Assembly: GCF_003992725.1 (NCBI RefSeq)
Contig: NZ_RZNF01000012.1
Location: forward strand, 248,001 to 312,000
DNA: 64,000 bases
Reading direction: 5' to 3'
Source: Rhodomicrobium lacus
Lineage (GTDB): Bacteria; Pseudomonadota; Alphaproteobacteria; Rhizobiales; Rhodomicrobiaceae
This document shows positions 47,456 through 57,984 of this stretch, in pieces. A program made the translations under genes and the position numbers. Numbering within the stretch: the stretch's first letter is position 1; each line of letters opens with the position of its first letter. Under the pieces are notes generated by a model that worked only from the letters and a program-made list of their open reading frames with translations, was not told where the DNA came from and made no database searches.

Positions 47456-47953
47456 CCTGTTCGCTCCAGGCGTCCCGCTGGAGCGCGGCATGGCGGGACT
47501 GCTGGCAGGACGCACCACGAGGCAAGAGATAGAGCGCACCTTCTGATTTAGAAAAAACGGGGAAGCTCAAGCTCAAGGCAGGCGGGCAGTCGCCTCGCGT
47601 TCTAGGCCACCCCTCCGCGCGAGGCTGCCGCGTCGTGTGGGCGCGACGCGGTGAAATCCTGGTCGCGTCAAATCGAGTCCGATTTAAACGCACGCCGATC
47701 CAGGCCGGATGACGCCCCCGGCGAGCAGCACGTCAAGCAAGAGGCGTTGGCTGCAACAACGTCTCCGCTCAATGTGCGAAGGAGTTCGAGCGGTCGGCCT
47801 GCGAGCGACTGATCAGGCCGCTAGCCTGCTCCGCTCATGATGGCCGCCCCCAGCACCTCGCGCAGATCGGCGCTATCGGTCGGACAACCCGCCGCGCCGC
47901 CTCAGCGAGGCCCGTGCAAAGTCAGCGAGACTTCGACCGGCGCCGCCGATCAC
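47456..47953. other. Gene-free interval
   Basis: Frames in this 498-base stretch are short and arginine-rich without ribosome-binding sites or recognisable families. I see no RNA gene, repeat or phage remnant. It separates the convergent D,D-carboxypeptidase and the Cys-tailed secreted protein. Confidence 0.4.
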
Positions 47954-48562
47954 TCAGCATTTCGGCTCGCAGCACTGCGGCTGCGACGGAGCCGGAACCC
48001 AGCGCGCGCCCTCGGGCTGCACGGCCACACGCTCACGGGAGAACGCGATATAGGGCCGCTGGAAATGGGCATAGTTCTTGTAGGGACGCAGCAGCACGCG
48101 CCGCTCGGTCAGCGCAACCGCATCGGGCGTCACCCGCTCGGCCCAGCGGTGTCCCCGACGCACGAGCACCTGCTTTTCGACGAGAAATTCCTGAGGCGGG
48201 ACGCGCACACGGCAAACGGCGGCCTGACCGCCCACGCACTGCTCGCGCCAGATGGAACCGCCGGGCTTTCTGACACGCACGGTCACCGTCTTGTATACGG
48301 GCGGGGTCTCGTGCCACACGACAGCGCCGGCGACGGCAACCTGTTGCTGTATCACCCCATGCTGGCCCGGCCGACGGCTCACCTCGTAAACGCCCGGTTC
48401 CACCACATCCCGGCGGATGAAGGTTCGATGGACGGGCCGGAGCGGCGCCTGAACATAGCACTCCGCCCCCGCGTTTTCCGGCACGGCGACCGTCAGCACC
48501 GACAGACCGGCGAGCCCGAAGCACAAAACCCGCGTCCAGTTTTTCCTTGCAGCCGACCGCAT
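47954..48562 (-). CDS. Secreted hypothetical protein with Cys-rich C-terminus
   Basis: The 202-residue product has a signal peptide (VLCFGLAGLSVLTVAVPENAGA, cut before ECYVQA). The mature part is rich in Val, Arg and Pro, with repeated short strands such as VYKTVTVRVRKPGG and EFLVEKQVLVRRGHRW, suggesting a beta-rich fold. Cysteines occur singly along the chain (CYV, QCVGG, VCRV) and as a terminal cluster QCCEPKC, which could bind metal or form disulfides after export. I recognise no family. It is a single-gene unit on the minus strand. Confidence 0.65.
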   Translation of the reverse strand: MRSAARKNWTRVLCFGLAGLSVLTVAVPENAGAECYVQAPLRPVHRTFIRRDVVEPGVYEVSRRPGQHGVIQQQVAVAGAVVWHETPPVYKTVTVRVRKPGGSIWREQCVGGQAAVCRVRVPPQEFLVEKQVLVRRGHRWAERVTPDAVALTERRVLLRPYKNYAHFQRPYIAFSRERVAVQPEGARWVPAPSQPQCCEPKC

Positions 48563-48725
48563 GATTCGTCCCCGCTAAAAATTCCAACAGGAATCTATAG
48601 ACACGGTTTGGGTAAATATCACGTGCCGAAAATCGATAATTTCGTTCCTATGGCCGAGCCGCAACAGCACTTTGCGCACCGGAGCCCCCGGACACGCTAC
48701 ATCCGGGGGCCTCTTCTGCGGGAAT

Positions 48726-49142
48726 TTACGTGTGGGAGTGTGCGTCCCCGTTCACCTTCGTCAGGCTTGGGAACCACCCCTGGAAAGTGGAATCGAATTC
48801 GTGATAGTTGCAGGTGATTTCCTCGCCCACCGCGATGTCGCGGATGGCGTAGCCCAGATCGGCATCGGTGAAGTCGGTGTTGGGCGTCTCGCTATGATTC
48901 ATGAAACGGCCGTTGTCCGCTTCAAGAACCCAGATTCCCTTCCTGGTCATATGCGGGTAGGAGTAGCGCTGAATGAAATCCTGCATATGGGCTGGCAATT
49001 CTTCGATGTCGGCCTCGGTGAAGAAAACGTCGAACTTCGGCTCCAGCCGCCAGATCACGTCTCCTTTCTTGATTGGTTCGGCAGCATAAATGCCTACTCC
49101 CTCGATCGCACTGTTCGAGAGATAGGTGCGGACAAGCATCAT
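48726..49142 (-). CDS. SET-domain protein (putative protein-lysine methyltransferase)
   Basis: The 138-residue product is essentially one SET domain. It shows VGIYAAEPIKKGDVIW (the GxG-type N-terminal strand), the pseudoknot motif NGRFMNHSETPNTDF (xxNHS) and GEEITCNYHEFD (the catalytic Tyr strand). SET enzymes transfer methyl groups from SAM to lysine side chains, and small bacterial versions have few known targets. No pre- or post-SET cysteine cluster is present. Starts at 49142 and 49139 are both possible. It stands alone, divergent from tlyA. Confidence 0.85.
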   Translation of the reverse strand: MMLVRTYLSNSAIEGVGIYAAEPIKKGDVIWRLEPKFDVFFTEADIEELPAHMQDFIQRYSYPHMTRKGIWVLEADNGRFMNHSETPNTDFTDADLGYAIRDIAVGEEITCNYHEFDSTFQGWFPSLTKVNGDAHSHT

Positions 49143-49411
49143 GGTTTGATTTCCCAAGTATTGTGTGAGGTTGGTTGCTTTTCGAGCCTGAACGGCTATG
49201 CGCTGGTTACTTCGCGCTTCACGGCCTTCTGGCGACCTAGGCCGCGAAGGAGGCAGTCTTCTCTCACATGTGCTTTTTCAACATCCTTCAGAGGATTGGA
49301 AATAGCGCTTGATCCGGTTGCCGAAGACAACACAGGGTGCCGATGATTGCGCCAAACATTGTCATTTGCAACAAGCTTAATGTCGATATTTACGAAGGTT
49401 TGGGACTGCGT

Positions 49412-50143
49412 GTGAAAATCCGACTCGACCATCTTCTGGTCCGGCGCGAACTGGCGGAAACGCGCTCGAAGGCGCAGGACATGATCCGCCGGGGCGTTGT
49501 CCGCGTGCGCGGACGAACCGACGTCAAACCGGGACTCGAAGTCTCTGAAGACGAACACGTTGAAGTGCTTGAAAAGATGCCGTATGTCGCGCGGAGCGCC
49601 CTCAAGCTCGCAGCGGCACTCGACGCATTCGGCCTGTCTCCGCACGGGCGAAACTGCCTCGATGTCGGCGCCTCGACCGGCGGCTTCACCGAGGTGCTGC
49701 TTGAGAGGGGTGCAACCCGCGTCCATGCGGTGGATGTGGGCCGCGATCAGCTCCATGCGTCTCTGCGTCAAAATGTCCGGGTCGTGTCGATGGAAGCGCA
49801 GGACGCGCGCACTCTTATCCCGGCGCACTTCGATGCGCCGATCGAAGCCGTGACCTGCGACGTGAGTTTCATCTCGCTCGAAAAGGTGCTGCCCGCGGTG
49901 CTGCCGCTCGCCGCGCCCGGCGCGTGGCTCGTAGCGCTGGTCAAGCCGCAATTCGAGGTCGGCCGCGACGGCGTCGGCAAGGGCGGCATCGTGAAGGACG
50001 AAAGCCTGCGGCGCGCGGCGGTGGAGCGCGTCACGGCATGCATCGAGGCGGAAGGCTGGCGCGCGATTGGCGCCATCGCCTCGCCGATCAAGGGACAGGA
50101 CGGCAATGAAGAAACACTCGTCGCAGCCTCGCGCGAGCGATAG
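49412..50143 (+). CDS. TlyA-family rRNA methyltransferase
   Basis: The 243-residue product has an N-terminal S4 RNA-binding domain (KIRLDHLLVRRELAETRSKAQ, then GVVRVRG). A FtsJ/RrmJ-like methyltransferase domain follows, with LDVGASTGGFTEVLL, DVGRDQLHASLR and CDVSFISLEKVLP. TlyA proteins 2'-O-methylate 16S and 23S rRNA in mycobacteria, and their older label is hemolysin. I place the start at the GTG at 49412, directly before the S4 domain, with GAAGG 13 bases upstream; an ATG at 49337 would add 25 residues. The gene overlaps the next by 38 bases. Confidence 0.85.
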   Translation: MKIRLDHLLVRRELAETRSKAQDMIRRGVVRVRGRTDVKPGLEVSEDEHVEVLEKMPYVARSALKLAAALDAFGLSPHGRNCLDVGASTGGFTEVLLERGATRVHAVDVGRDQLHASLRQNVRVVSMEAQDARTLIPAHFDAPIEAVTCDVSFISLEKVLPAVLPLAAPGAWLVALVKPQFEVGRDGVGKGGIVKDESLRRAAVERVTACIEAEGWRAIGAIASPIKGQDGNEETLVAASRER

Positions 50144-51437
50144 CCCGCCGAACCGCGCGGAAGCGGTGACGCTCGCCGTCGAGACCATGGGCGCGCAGGG
50201 CGACGGCCTCGCGCGGGTCGGCGGCACCGCTGTGCACATTCCTTTCGCGTTGCCGGGCGAAGTCGTGCGTGCAGAGGTGGGCGCGGACAAAAATCGGCTC
50301 ATCGCGGTGGAAGCCGCAAGCCCGGAGCGGATCGCGCCCGTATGCCGCCATTTCGGCGTCTGCGGAGGATGCGCGCTCCAGCATTGGGCAGCGGCGCCCT
50401 ATGACGCCTGGAAAGCCGGACTTGTGGAAGCGGCGCTCGCTCACGCCCGCGTCCGCGCGCCGTCAGTCGAGCCGCTGAAGACCTACCCCGTTTCGAGCCG
50501 CCGCCGCGCCGTTTTTACCGCCCGCAAGGAGGATGGCGCGCTTCGTCTCGGCTTTAACGCGTCGCGCAGTCACGATCTCGTCGACATAGAGGAATGTCCC
50601 ATCCTGCTGCCACGGATCGCCGCCGCGCTTCCGCGATTTCGCGCGGGGCTCAAGGGCGCGATGGCCGAGCGCGGCGAAGCGAAGATCCACGTCACCGCCG
50701 CAGATAACGGGCTCGACGTCGCCATCGCCGGGCCCCGCCTTCAGACGAGCGCCCGGCACGCGATCGAGGCTGAACTTCAGGCGGCCGGCGCGATCCGGGC
50801 CGCATGGAATGGCGAAGCGATCTTCATCAACGCCCCGCCGCGGGTCGCCGCCGGGCCTGCGCGCGTGTTGCTGCCCGAAGGCGCGTTTCTGCAAGCGGTC
50901 GAGGCGTGCGAGCGCGACATGGCTGCCTTCGCGGTCGAAGCGCTCGACGCGGCGGGAGCGGCAAAGGGGCCGGTATGCGACCTTTTCGCGGGCCTCGGCG
51001 CCTTCACCTTTCCGGTGGCGACACGCGCGCCTATCACCGCCTGCGAAGACAATGCTGCCGCCGTTGCCGCGCTGTCCCTTGCCGCGAAAGAGGCGAAGGG
51101 CCTCAAGCCCGTGAAGGCGGTCGGCCGCGATCTGTTTCGCAATCCGCTCGGCTTTCAGGAGTTGAACGCTTTCGCAGCCGCCGTGCTCGATCCGCCGCGC
51201 GAGGGAGCCGAGACGCAGGCGCGCGCGCTTGCGCAGTCGAAAATTCCTGCCGTCGTGATGCTGTCGTGCAATCCCGCCTCCTTGGCGCGTGATGCTGCCA
51301 TTCTTGCGGAAGGCGGGTTCGAATTGACGCGGCTCGCGGCCTTCGATCAGTTTCGCTATTCGGCACATGTGGAGGTCGCAGCGCTTTTCCGCCGCCCACG
51401 CACAAAAAAGGGCAGGCTTGCGCCCGCCCTTCGCTGA
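50106..51437 (+). CDS. TrmA/RumA-family RNA uridine-C5 methyltransferase
   Basis: The 443-residue product has a TRAM-like N-terminal region, then CRHFGVCGGCALQHW and a later ECPIL Cys, which together fit a [4Fe-4S] site. The SAM domain has CDLFAGLGAFTFPVA, VLDPPREGA and the catalytic LSCNPASLARD. These proteins make m5U in 23S rRNA (RlmD/RlmC) or tRNA (TrmA); the iron-sulfur site favours the rRNA group, but the target cannot be fixed. The start lies 38 bases inside tlyA, and an internal ATG further down would truncate the TRAM region. The pair forms an RNA-modification operon. Confidence 0.85.
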   Translation: MKKHSSQPRASDSPPNRAEAVTLAVETMGAQGDGLARVGGTAVHIPFALPGEVVRAEVGADKNRLIAVEAASPERIAPVCRHFGVCGGCALQHWAAAPYDAWKAGLVEAALAHARVRAPSVEPLKTYPVSSRRRAVFTARKEDGALRLGFNASRSHDLVDIEECPILLPRIAAALPRFRAGLKGAMAERGEAKIHVTAADNGLDVAIAGPRLQTSARHAIEAELQAAGAIRAAWNGEAIFINAPPRVAAGPARVLLPEGAFLQAVEACERDMAAFAVEALDAAGAAKGPVCDLFAGLGAFTFPVATRAPITACEDNAAAVAALSLAAKEAKGLKPVKAVGRDLFRNPLGFQELNAFAAAVLDPPREGAETQARALAQSKIPAVVMLSCNPASLARDAAILAEGGFELTRLAAFDQFRYSAHVEVAALFRRPRTKKGRLAPALR

Positions 51438-51459
51438 GGCCGTGAGGCGCGGGGCGGCC

Positions 51460-51939
51460 TTACGCAGCCGCCTCCACCTTGCGAGCCGCATCGCCCTCGA
51501 TCACGCGGGGCTGGGGAGCGCCCTTCGTGATCTGGATCGTGCGCGGCTTCATGGCCTCAGGCAATTCGCGCTTCAGATCGACATGCAGAAGTCCGTTCTC
51601 AAGCGCGGCACCAGACACCTCGACGTAATCGGCAAGCCGGAAACGGCGCTCGAAATTGCGCGCGGCGATGCCCTGATGAATGTAGGCCCGGTTGGCGGCT
51701 TCACCTTTCTTTTCGCCGCGGATGGTAAGAGTACCCTCCTTCACGTCGATAGAGAGGTCGTTCTCACCGAAACCGGCGACTGCCATGGTAACGCGATAGA
51801 CATTCTCGCCCAGACGTTCGATGTTGTAGGGCGGAAAGCCGCCTTCGCTTTCGAGACCAGAGAGCTGGTCAAGCACATTGGCAAGGTGATCGAAGCCGAT
51901 CGCGGACTTATACAGGGGGGATAGATCAAGACGACGCAT
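51460..51939 (-). CDS. Small heat-shock protein, Hsp20/IbpA type
   Basis: The 159-residue alpha-crystallin protein has an N-terminal arm and DLSPLYKSAIGFDHLANVL, typical of rhizobial class A Hsp20. An alpha-crystallin domain follows (about 40-130, FPPYNIERLGENVYRVTMAV, then KGTLTIRGEK-like EGTLTIRGEKKGE). The C-terminal region carries PRTIQI, a variant of the IxI anchor. Such proteins hold aggregation-prone clients during heat stress. The leader in front of it folds as a ROSE-like thermometer that hides the AAGGAG ribosome-binding site. It is convergent with the RNA methyltransferase gene. Confidence 0.92.
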   Translation of the reverse strand: MRRLDLSPLYKSAIGFDHLANVLDQLSGLESEGGFPPYNIERLGENVYRVTMAVAGFGENDLSIDVKEGTLTIRGEKKGEAANRAYIHQGIAARNFERRFRLADYVEVSGAALENGLLHVDLKRELPEAMKPRTIQITKGAPQPRVIEGDAARKVEAAA

Positions 51940-52015
51940 GTGTTTTCTCCTTATCAAGCGAGAAGTTTCCTCCGCCTTAAAGGCCGGAGTTTAGGTTTGC
52001 AGCCGACTGGCCTGC
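51940..52015 (-). promoter_or_regulatory. ROSE-like RNA thermometer in the hsp20 leader
   Basis: On the minus strand the leader has three hairpins. The last pairs TTCTCGCT (51957-51964) with AGGAGAA (51945-51951) around a TGATA loop. It leaves one G bulged in TCGCT, the U(U/C)GCU signature opposite the Shine-Dalgarno that defines ROSE elements, and covers AAGGAG seven bases before the ATG. A CTCCG/CGGAG hairpin (51970-51989) and a TGCAG/CTGCA hairpin precede it. ROSE thermometers open on heating to allow translation. Confidence 0.8.
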
Positions 52016-52022
52016 ACCCATA

Positions 52023-52050
52023 AATTTATTTCGGACATCTTCGCTGTCAA
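52023..52050 (-). promoter_or_regulatory. Probable hsp20 promoter
   Basis: On the minus strand TTGACA (52050-52045) is followed after 16 bases by TAAATT (52028-52023). A start near 52016 gives a leader of about 75 bases, the right size for the ROSE-like element. The preceding C also gives CTTGACA, similar to alphaproteobacterial heat-shock -35 boxes. Confidence 0.45.
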
Positions 52051-52117
52051 GGGGTGCTTGAGCAGCGCAGTGCGCATGCGGTAGAGTTTTTCCACGAACA
52101 GCAAGGACCGCCCGTAC

Positions 52118-53128
52118 ATGGCGACTAAGGCGCCCTCACTCTCGGCCGAATTGGCCGGAATCACCCGCAATCCCGTCCCTGGCGGCGCCATCTGCGGCAC
52201 CTTCCCCACGCGCGACGGCTTGCAGATCCGCTATGCGCGGTGGGACACGACGGCGGAGCGGCGCATCGGCACGGTCTGTCTTTTCCACGGCCGCACGGAG
52301 TTCATCGAGAAATATTTCGAGACCATCGGCGACCTGCGCCGCAGGGGCTTCGCCGTCGCGACCATGGACTGGCGCGGACAGGGCGGCTCATCGCGCATGC
52401 TGAGGAACCGCTCCAAGGGACACGTCGAGAACTTCGCGCAGTTCGACGACGACGTTCGCCGCTTCATGTCGGGCATCGTGCTGCCCGATTGCCCGCCGCC
52501 CTATTACTGCCTCGCGCATTCGATGGGCGGACATCTCGTGCTGCGTCTCGCTCAGACGAAGGTGTGCTGGTGGGATCGCATCGTTCTTACCGCGCCGATG
52601 ATCGATTTCGCACAGACCGAAAAGCGCAAGGGAGGCATCGGCGCTGCGGCGGAAGCGCTGACGCTGCTGGGCTTCGGCGACAGTTTCATACCCGGCGGGA
52701 AGGACAAGCTTTGGGAGCGTGCGCCGTTCGAGGGCAACCCGCTGACGTCGGATCGACTTCGATACGAGCGCGCGCAGGACGTGCTCCGCGCCGCCCCGGA
52801 GCTTGGCATCGGCGCGCCGACCATCGGCTGGGTGCAGGCCGCGTGCGCTTCTATCGCGACGCTCGCCTCGACCGCCTTCATGGAGAGCATCCGCGTGCCG
52901 ACCCTCATGCTCGCGGCCGGCAACGATCAAATCGTGTCCAACGCCGCCATGGAGCGTTTCGCGAGCCGCGTGAAGAACTGCCGCCTCATCGTGATTCCGG
53001 GCGCGCATCATGAGATCCTCATGGAGCGCGATCAGCTTCGTGGACAATTCTGGGCCGCATTCGATGCCTACATTCCCGGCTCGACGCTGCTTCCACGACG
53101 GCTGGAACAAGCTGAAATCGCTCTGTGA
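52118..53128 (+). CDS. Alpha/beta-hydrolase, lysophospholipase/monoacylglycerol lipase-like
   Basis: The 336-residue protein has the serine-hydrolase fold: FHGRTEFIEKYFETI, ATMDWRGQGGSSR, the nucleophile elbow AHSMGGHL, the acid region AAGNDQIVSN and the catalytic His in GAHHEILME. DWRGQGGS and the missing cap signature place it near PldB-type lysophospholipases and monoglyceride lipases. The product probably acts on monoacyl lipids in the cytoplasm, since no signal peptide is visible. It starts 178 bases from the divergent hsp20 gene. Substrate is inferred from family only. Confidence 0.85.
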   Translation: MATKAPSLSAELAGITRNPVPGGAICGTFPTRDGLQIRYARWDTTAERRIGTVCLFHGRTEFIEKYFETIGDLRRRGFAVATMDWRGQGGSSRMLRNRSKGHVENFAQFDDDVRRFMSGIVLPDCPPPYYCLAHSMGGHLVLRLAQTKVCWWDRIVLTAPMIDFAQTEKRKGGIGAAAEALTLLGFGDSFIPGGKDKLWERAPFEGNPLTSDRLRYERAQDVLRAAPELGIGAPTIGWVQAACASIATLASTAFMESIRVPTLMLAAGNDQIVSNAAMERFASRVKNCRLIVIPGAHHEILMERDQLRGQFWAAFDAYIPGSTLLPRRLEQAEIAL

Positions 53129-53191
53129 CCTTTGCCGACGATGGGACGCTGTCCAGTCTCGAACGCGATTGCCAACATGCCGATGGTTCCG

Positions 53192-53671
53192 ATGACGATT
53201 GTGCAAGCCGATTTTCGCGACCCTATGCTGACCGCCGATCAGGCTCGCGCGGCGCTCGATCTGAAGCCACACCCCGAGGGCGGCCATTATCGCGAGTTGT
53301 GGCGGGACGAGCCTCAAGTCGACGACGCCCCGCAAGCCAATAGACGGGGAGCAGCAAGCGCGATCCTGTTCCTGCTGGCTGCGGGTGAGCGGTCGCACTG
53401 GCATCGCGTCGATGCGGCGGAGATCTGGATCTGGCAGGCTGGCGCACCGCTGGCGCTTGGCATAGCCCACCCCGATGGAAGACGCGAAACGATCACTCTT
53501 GGCCCGAATGCGGGCGGCGGCGAAGCGTTTCAGGGCGTCGTTCCGGCCTTCGCCTGGCAGGAGGCGGTGAGCCTTGGCGCATGGACGCTGGTGAGTTGCA
53601 TCGTGGCTCCGGCGTTCAGCTTCGAAGGCTTTGAACTCGCGCCACCCGGCTGGTCGCCGCAGACGCTCTGA
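53192..53671 (+). CDS. DUF985 / Cupin_5 family protein
   Basis: The 159-residue product matches the DUF985 cupin family: LDLKPHPEGGHYRELWRD, ASAILFLLAAGERSHWHRVD (metal-binding His pair), IWIWQAGAPLAL and PAFAWQEAVSLGAWTLVSC. The fold is a jelly-roll with possible metal ligands His/His/Glu, and no general reaction is established. The start is uncertain; ATGs at 53132 and 53177 are in frame, but 53192 lies at the usual distance from the first motif. It follows the hydrolase by 63 bases and converges with lon. Confidence 0.8.
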   Translation: MTIVQADFRDPMLTADQARAALDLKPHPEGGHYRELWRDEPQVDDAPQANRRGAASAILFLLAAGERSHWHRVDAAEIWIWQAGAPLALGIAHPDGRRETITLGPNAGGGEAFQGVVPAFAWQEAVSLGAWTLVSCIVAPAFSFEGFELAPPGWSPQTL

Positions 53672-53681
53672 ACCGGAGCCG

Positions 53682-53717
53682 ATAAAAAGAAAAGGACGAG
53701 GCGGCGGCCTCGTCCTT
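53682..53717 (-). terminator. Rho-independent terminator of lon
   Basis: On the minus strand AAGGACGAGG pairs with CCTCGTCCTT (53692-53717, 10 bp around six bases) and is followed by TTTTCTTTTT. The stem could also stop plus-strand transcripts, but the T run there is poor. Confidence 0.88.
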
Positions 53718-53745
53718 CGCACTTTGACTTTTCAGCAGTCGGGCA

Positions 53746-56181
53746 TCAGTGCGGCAGGCCGCTGCCATCCGCAACCGATGTCTGGCCGATCTCCTTGATC
53801 TGCGCGGCGGCAAGCGCGGCGGCCTCGTCCCATTCGATGGGATCGAGCTTGCGGGTGAGCGCAATCGCCAGCACCTCGTCCATCCGCGCCACCGGGATGA
53901 TTTCGAGCGCGTTCTTCACGTTATCCGGGATTTCCGCGAGGTCTTTCGCGTTCTCCTCCGGAATGATGACGCGCTTGATGCCCCCGCGAAGAGCCGCAAG
54001 CAGCTTCTCCTTGAGACCACCGATGGGCAGAACGCGACCGCGCAGGGTTATTTCGCCCGTCATGGCCACGTCGCGGCGAACCGGAACGCCCGTAAGGATC
54101 GAAACGATGGCCGTGACCATCGCCACACCCGCCGAGGGGCCATCCTTCGGCGTGGCGCCTTCCGGCACGTGCACATGGATGTCGCGCTTGTCGAACAGCG
54201 GCGGCTCGATGCCGAAGGCGATGCTGCGGCTGCGCACATAGGCGTTCGCGGCCTGAATCGACTCCTTCATCACGTCGCGCAGATTGCCCGTGACGGTCAT
54301 GCGGCCTTTGCCCGGCATCATGACGCCTTCGACAGTCAGCAACTCGCCGCCGACTTCCGTCCAGGCGAGACCGGTCACGACGCCGACCTGATCCTCAAGC
54401 TCGGCCTCGCCGTAGCGGTATTTCTGCACGCCGAGGAAATCGTGCACGTTTTCAAGCGTGACATGCACCTTCACCTGCTTGCCGCTCTCGATCAGCTTCA
54501 CGGCCTTGCGGGCAAGCTTGGCTATCTCGCGCTCAAGGCTGCGCACGCCCGCCTCGCGGGTGTAGCGGCGGATGACCTCGACGATGGCATCGTCATCGAC
54601 CGTCCACTCGCCCGGCTGAAGGCCGTGGGCCTCCATCTGGCCGCGCAGAAGATGGCGTTTCGTGATTTCGAGCTTCTCGTCTTCCGTATAGCCCGCGAGC
54701 CGGATGATCTCCATACGGTCGCGAAGCGCGGGCGGAATGTCGAGCGTGTTCGCGGTCGTGACGAACATCACGTTCGAGAGGTCGTAATCGACTTCGAGGT
54801 AATGGTCGTTGAACTCGTGGTTCTGCTCCGGGTCCAGTACCTCAAGCAGCGCGGATGCCGGGTCTCCACGGAAATCCATGCCCATCTTGTCGATTTCGTC
54901 GAGGAGGAAGAGCGGATTGGTCTTCTTCGCCTTGCGCATCGACTGGATGACCTTGCCGGGCATCGAGCCGATATAGGTGCGCCGATGGCCGCGGATCTCC
55001 GCCTCGTCACGGACGCCGCCGAGCGACATGCGCACGAACTCGCGGCCCGTCGCCTTCGCGATCGATTTGCCGAGCGAGGTCTTGCCGACGCCCGGAGGGC
55101 CGACGAGACACAGGATCGGGCCCTTCAGCATGTTCGTGCGCTTCTGCACCGCGAGATACTCGACGATGCGGTCCTTCACGCGTTCAAGACCATAATGATC
55201 CTCGTCGAGCACGGCTTGCGCTTCTTCGAGATCCTTCTTGACCTTGCCTTTCACCCCCCACGGGATGGAAAGCAGCCAGTCGAGATAGTTGCGCACCACC
55301 GTCGCTTCGGCCGACATCGGGCTCATCTGCTTGAGCTTCTTCAGCTCGGCCACGGCCTTGTCCTTCGCTTCCTTGGACAGCTTCGTGTTCTCGATCTTCT
55401 CCTCGAACTCGGAGATATCGTCGCGCTCTTCGGAATCGCCGAGTTCCTTCTGAATGGCCTTCATCTGCTCATTCAGGTAATATTCGCGCTGGGTCTTCTC
55501 CATCTGGCGCTTCACGCGGCTGCGGATCTTCCGCTCGACCTGAAGCACCGAGATTTCGCTCTCCATGAGCGTGAAGACGCGTTCAAGCCGTTCCGACACG
55601 GACAGAAGCTCAAGAATTTCCTGCTTGTCGCCGATCTTGATCGCGAGGTGGGAAGCAATGGTGTCCGCGAGCTTCGAATAGTCGTCGATCTGGTTGAGCG
55701 TGCTCAGAACCTCGGGAGAGATCTTCTTGTTCAGCTTGACGTAATTTTCAAACTGACTGATCGCCGAGCGCGCGAACGCCTCGATCTCGTCCTGATTGCC
55801 GAGCGTCTCTTCGATGCGCTCGATTTCCGCCTCGAAGTAATTGTCGTTCGGAACGAAATCCTTGATGCGCGCGCGTGTCGTCCCCTCCACCAGCACCTTG
55901 ACGGTCCCGTCGGGCAGCTTCAGCAACTGAAGCACGGTCGCGAGCATGCCCATCGTGTAGATGGCGTCGGGCTCCGGATCGTCGTCGCCCGCGTTCTTCT
56001 GCGCGGCGAGCAGGATCTGCCGGTCGGTGCGCATCACCTCGTCGAGCGCATTGATGGACTTCTCGCGCCCCACAAACAACGGAACGATCATGTATGGGAA
56101 AACGACGATGTCCCGAAGGGGAAGCACCGGAAAGATCTCGCCCTTGCCCGGCGCCCTGGGATTGTCGGTTGGATTCGTCAT
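53746..56181 (-). CDS. lon: ATP-dependent protease Lon
   Basis: Lon degrades damaged and regulatory proteins in the cytoplasm. The 811-residue product has the N-terminal substrate domain ([20 protein letters not shown]), AAA+ module with [18 protein letters not shown] and [10 protein letters not shown], and the protease domain with the Ser in [11 protein letters not shown] and Lys in [12 protein letters not shown]. It is the last gene of the tig-clpP-clpX-lon series. The start at 56181 (MTNPTDN) gives normal length. A hairpin (56357-56374) lies in the 258-base gap after clpX, and a strong terminator follows the gene. Confidence 0.97.
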   Translation of the reverse strand: MTNPTDNPRAPGKGEIFPVLPLRDIVVFPYMIVPLFVGREKSINALDEVMRTDRQILLAAQKNAGDDDPEPDAIYTMGMLATVLQLLKLPDGTVKVLVEGTTRARIKDFVPNDNYFEAEIERIEETLGNQDEIEAFARSAISQFENYVKLNKKISPEVLSTLNQIDDYSKLADTIASHLAIKIGDKQEILELLSVSERLERVFTLMESEISVLQVERKIRSRVKRQMEKTQREYYLNEQMKAIQKELGDSEERDDISEFEEKIENTKLSKEAKDKAVAELKKLKQMSPMSAEATVVRNYLDWLLSIPWGVKGKVKKDLEEAQAVLDEDHYGLERVKDRIVEYLAVQKRTNMLKGPILCLVGPPGVGKTSLGKSIAKATGREFVRMSLGGVRDEAEIRGHRRTYIGSMPGKVIQSMRKAKKTNPLFLLDEIDKMGMDFRGDPASALLEVLDPEQNHEFNDHYLEVDYDLSNVMFVTTANTLDIPPALRDRMEIIRLAGYTEDEKLEITKRHLLRGQMEAHGLQPGEWTVDDDAIVEVIRRYTREAGVRSLEREIAKLARKAVKLIESGKQVKVHVTLENVHDFLGVQKYRYGEAELEDQVGVVTGLAWTEVGGELLTVEGVMMPGKGRMTVTGNLRDVMKESIQAANAYVRSRSIAFGIEPPLFDKRDIHVHVPEGATPKDGPSAGVAMVTAIVSILTGVPVRRDVAMTGEITLRGRVLPIGGLKEKLLAALRGGIKRVIIPEENAKDLAEIPDNVKNALEIIPVARMDEVLAIALTRKLDPIEWDEAAALAAAQIKEIGQTSVADGSGLPH

Positions 56182-56356
56182 GTCGCTCTCCTCAATCCGA
56201 CAGCGCAAAGGCCCGCTGTCATCATCCTGTAGCAGCCGGAGATCCCGGCCTTATGGCCGCCACCCGCGTCTCGCCGCCGCTCATCCGACAGTACATGCCG
56301 GATAAGCCGTCAGTCCATAGCGCAGTTATCAAGACGTTAATGGCCGCAGTAAAGGG

Positions 56357-56374
56357 AGCGCCGAAAACGGCGCT
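56357..56374 (-). promoter_or_regulatory. Hairpin between clpX and lon
   Basis: AGCGCCG (56357-56363) pairs with CGGCGCT (56368-56374) around four bases. On the minus strand it is followed by CCCTTTACT rather than a long T run, so it may be a partial terminator separating clpX from lon. Confidence 0.5.
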
Positions 56375-56439
56375 GCCTGTGCTTGGTGGGGTCCGATGAA
56401 AATAGGCTGAGACGGGCTTGCGGTTAACAAACCGTGTCA

Positions 56440-57705
<1,266 letters not shown>

Positions 57706-57721
57706 TGACCTACCTTAGCAC

Positions 57722-57739
57722 CCACATGCCAGAATGTGG
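57722..57739. promoter_or_regulatory. Inverted repeat upstream of clpX
   Basis: CCACAT (57722-57727) and ATGTGG (57734-57739) form an inverted repeat ending close to the clpX ribosome-binding region. It may be a protein-binding site or a small hairpin in the leader. Confidence 0.35.
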
Positions 57740-57984
57740 CGATGGATTGTGCCCGACTGATGACCGGAACAACCGTTCCCGGTTTATTCCGCACCCGCAA
57801 AGCCAGCGATCCACCGCCCTCCTCGCATGCTTCCCCATAGTCTTACGGCTTCTGGGGCGATTGTCCATAGCTTCGATTCGCAACTCTGCCCGAAGGCCGT
57901 CTGGGACGTTGGACTGCTTATACTTTCCAGTCCGTTAAAAATCATACCCGGACTTTCGAACGTGCCCGTGAAGCTCTAGGTCGG

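Noticed and set aside
53749-56232. 827-residue plus-strand frame across lon
   Set aside because: It mirrors lon, which has full motifs on the minus strand.
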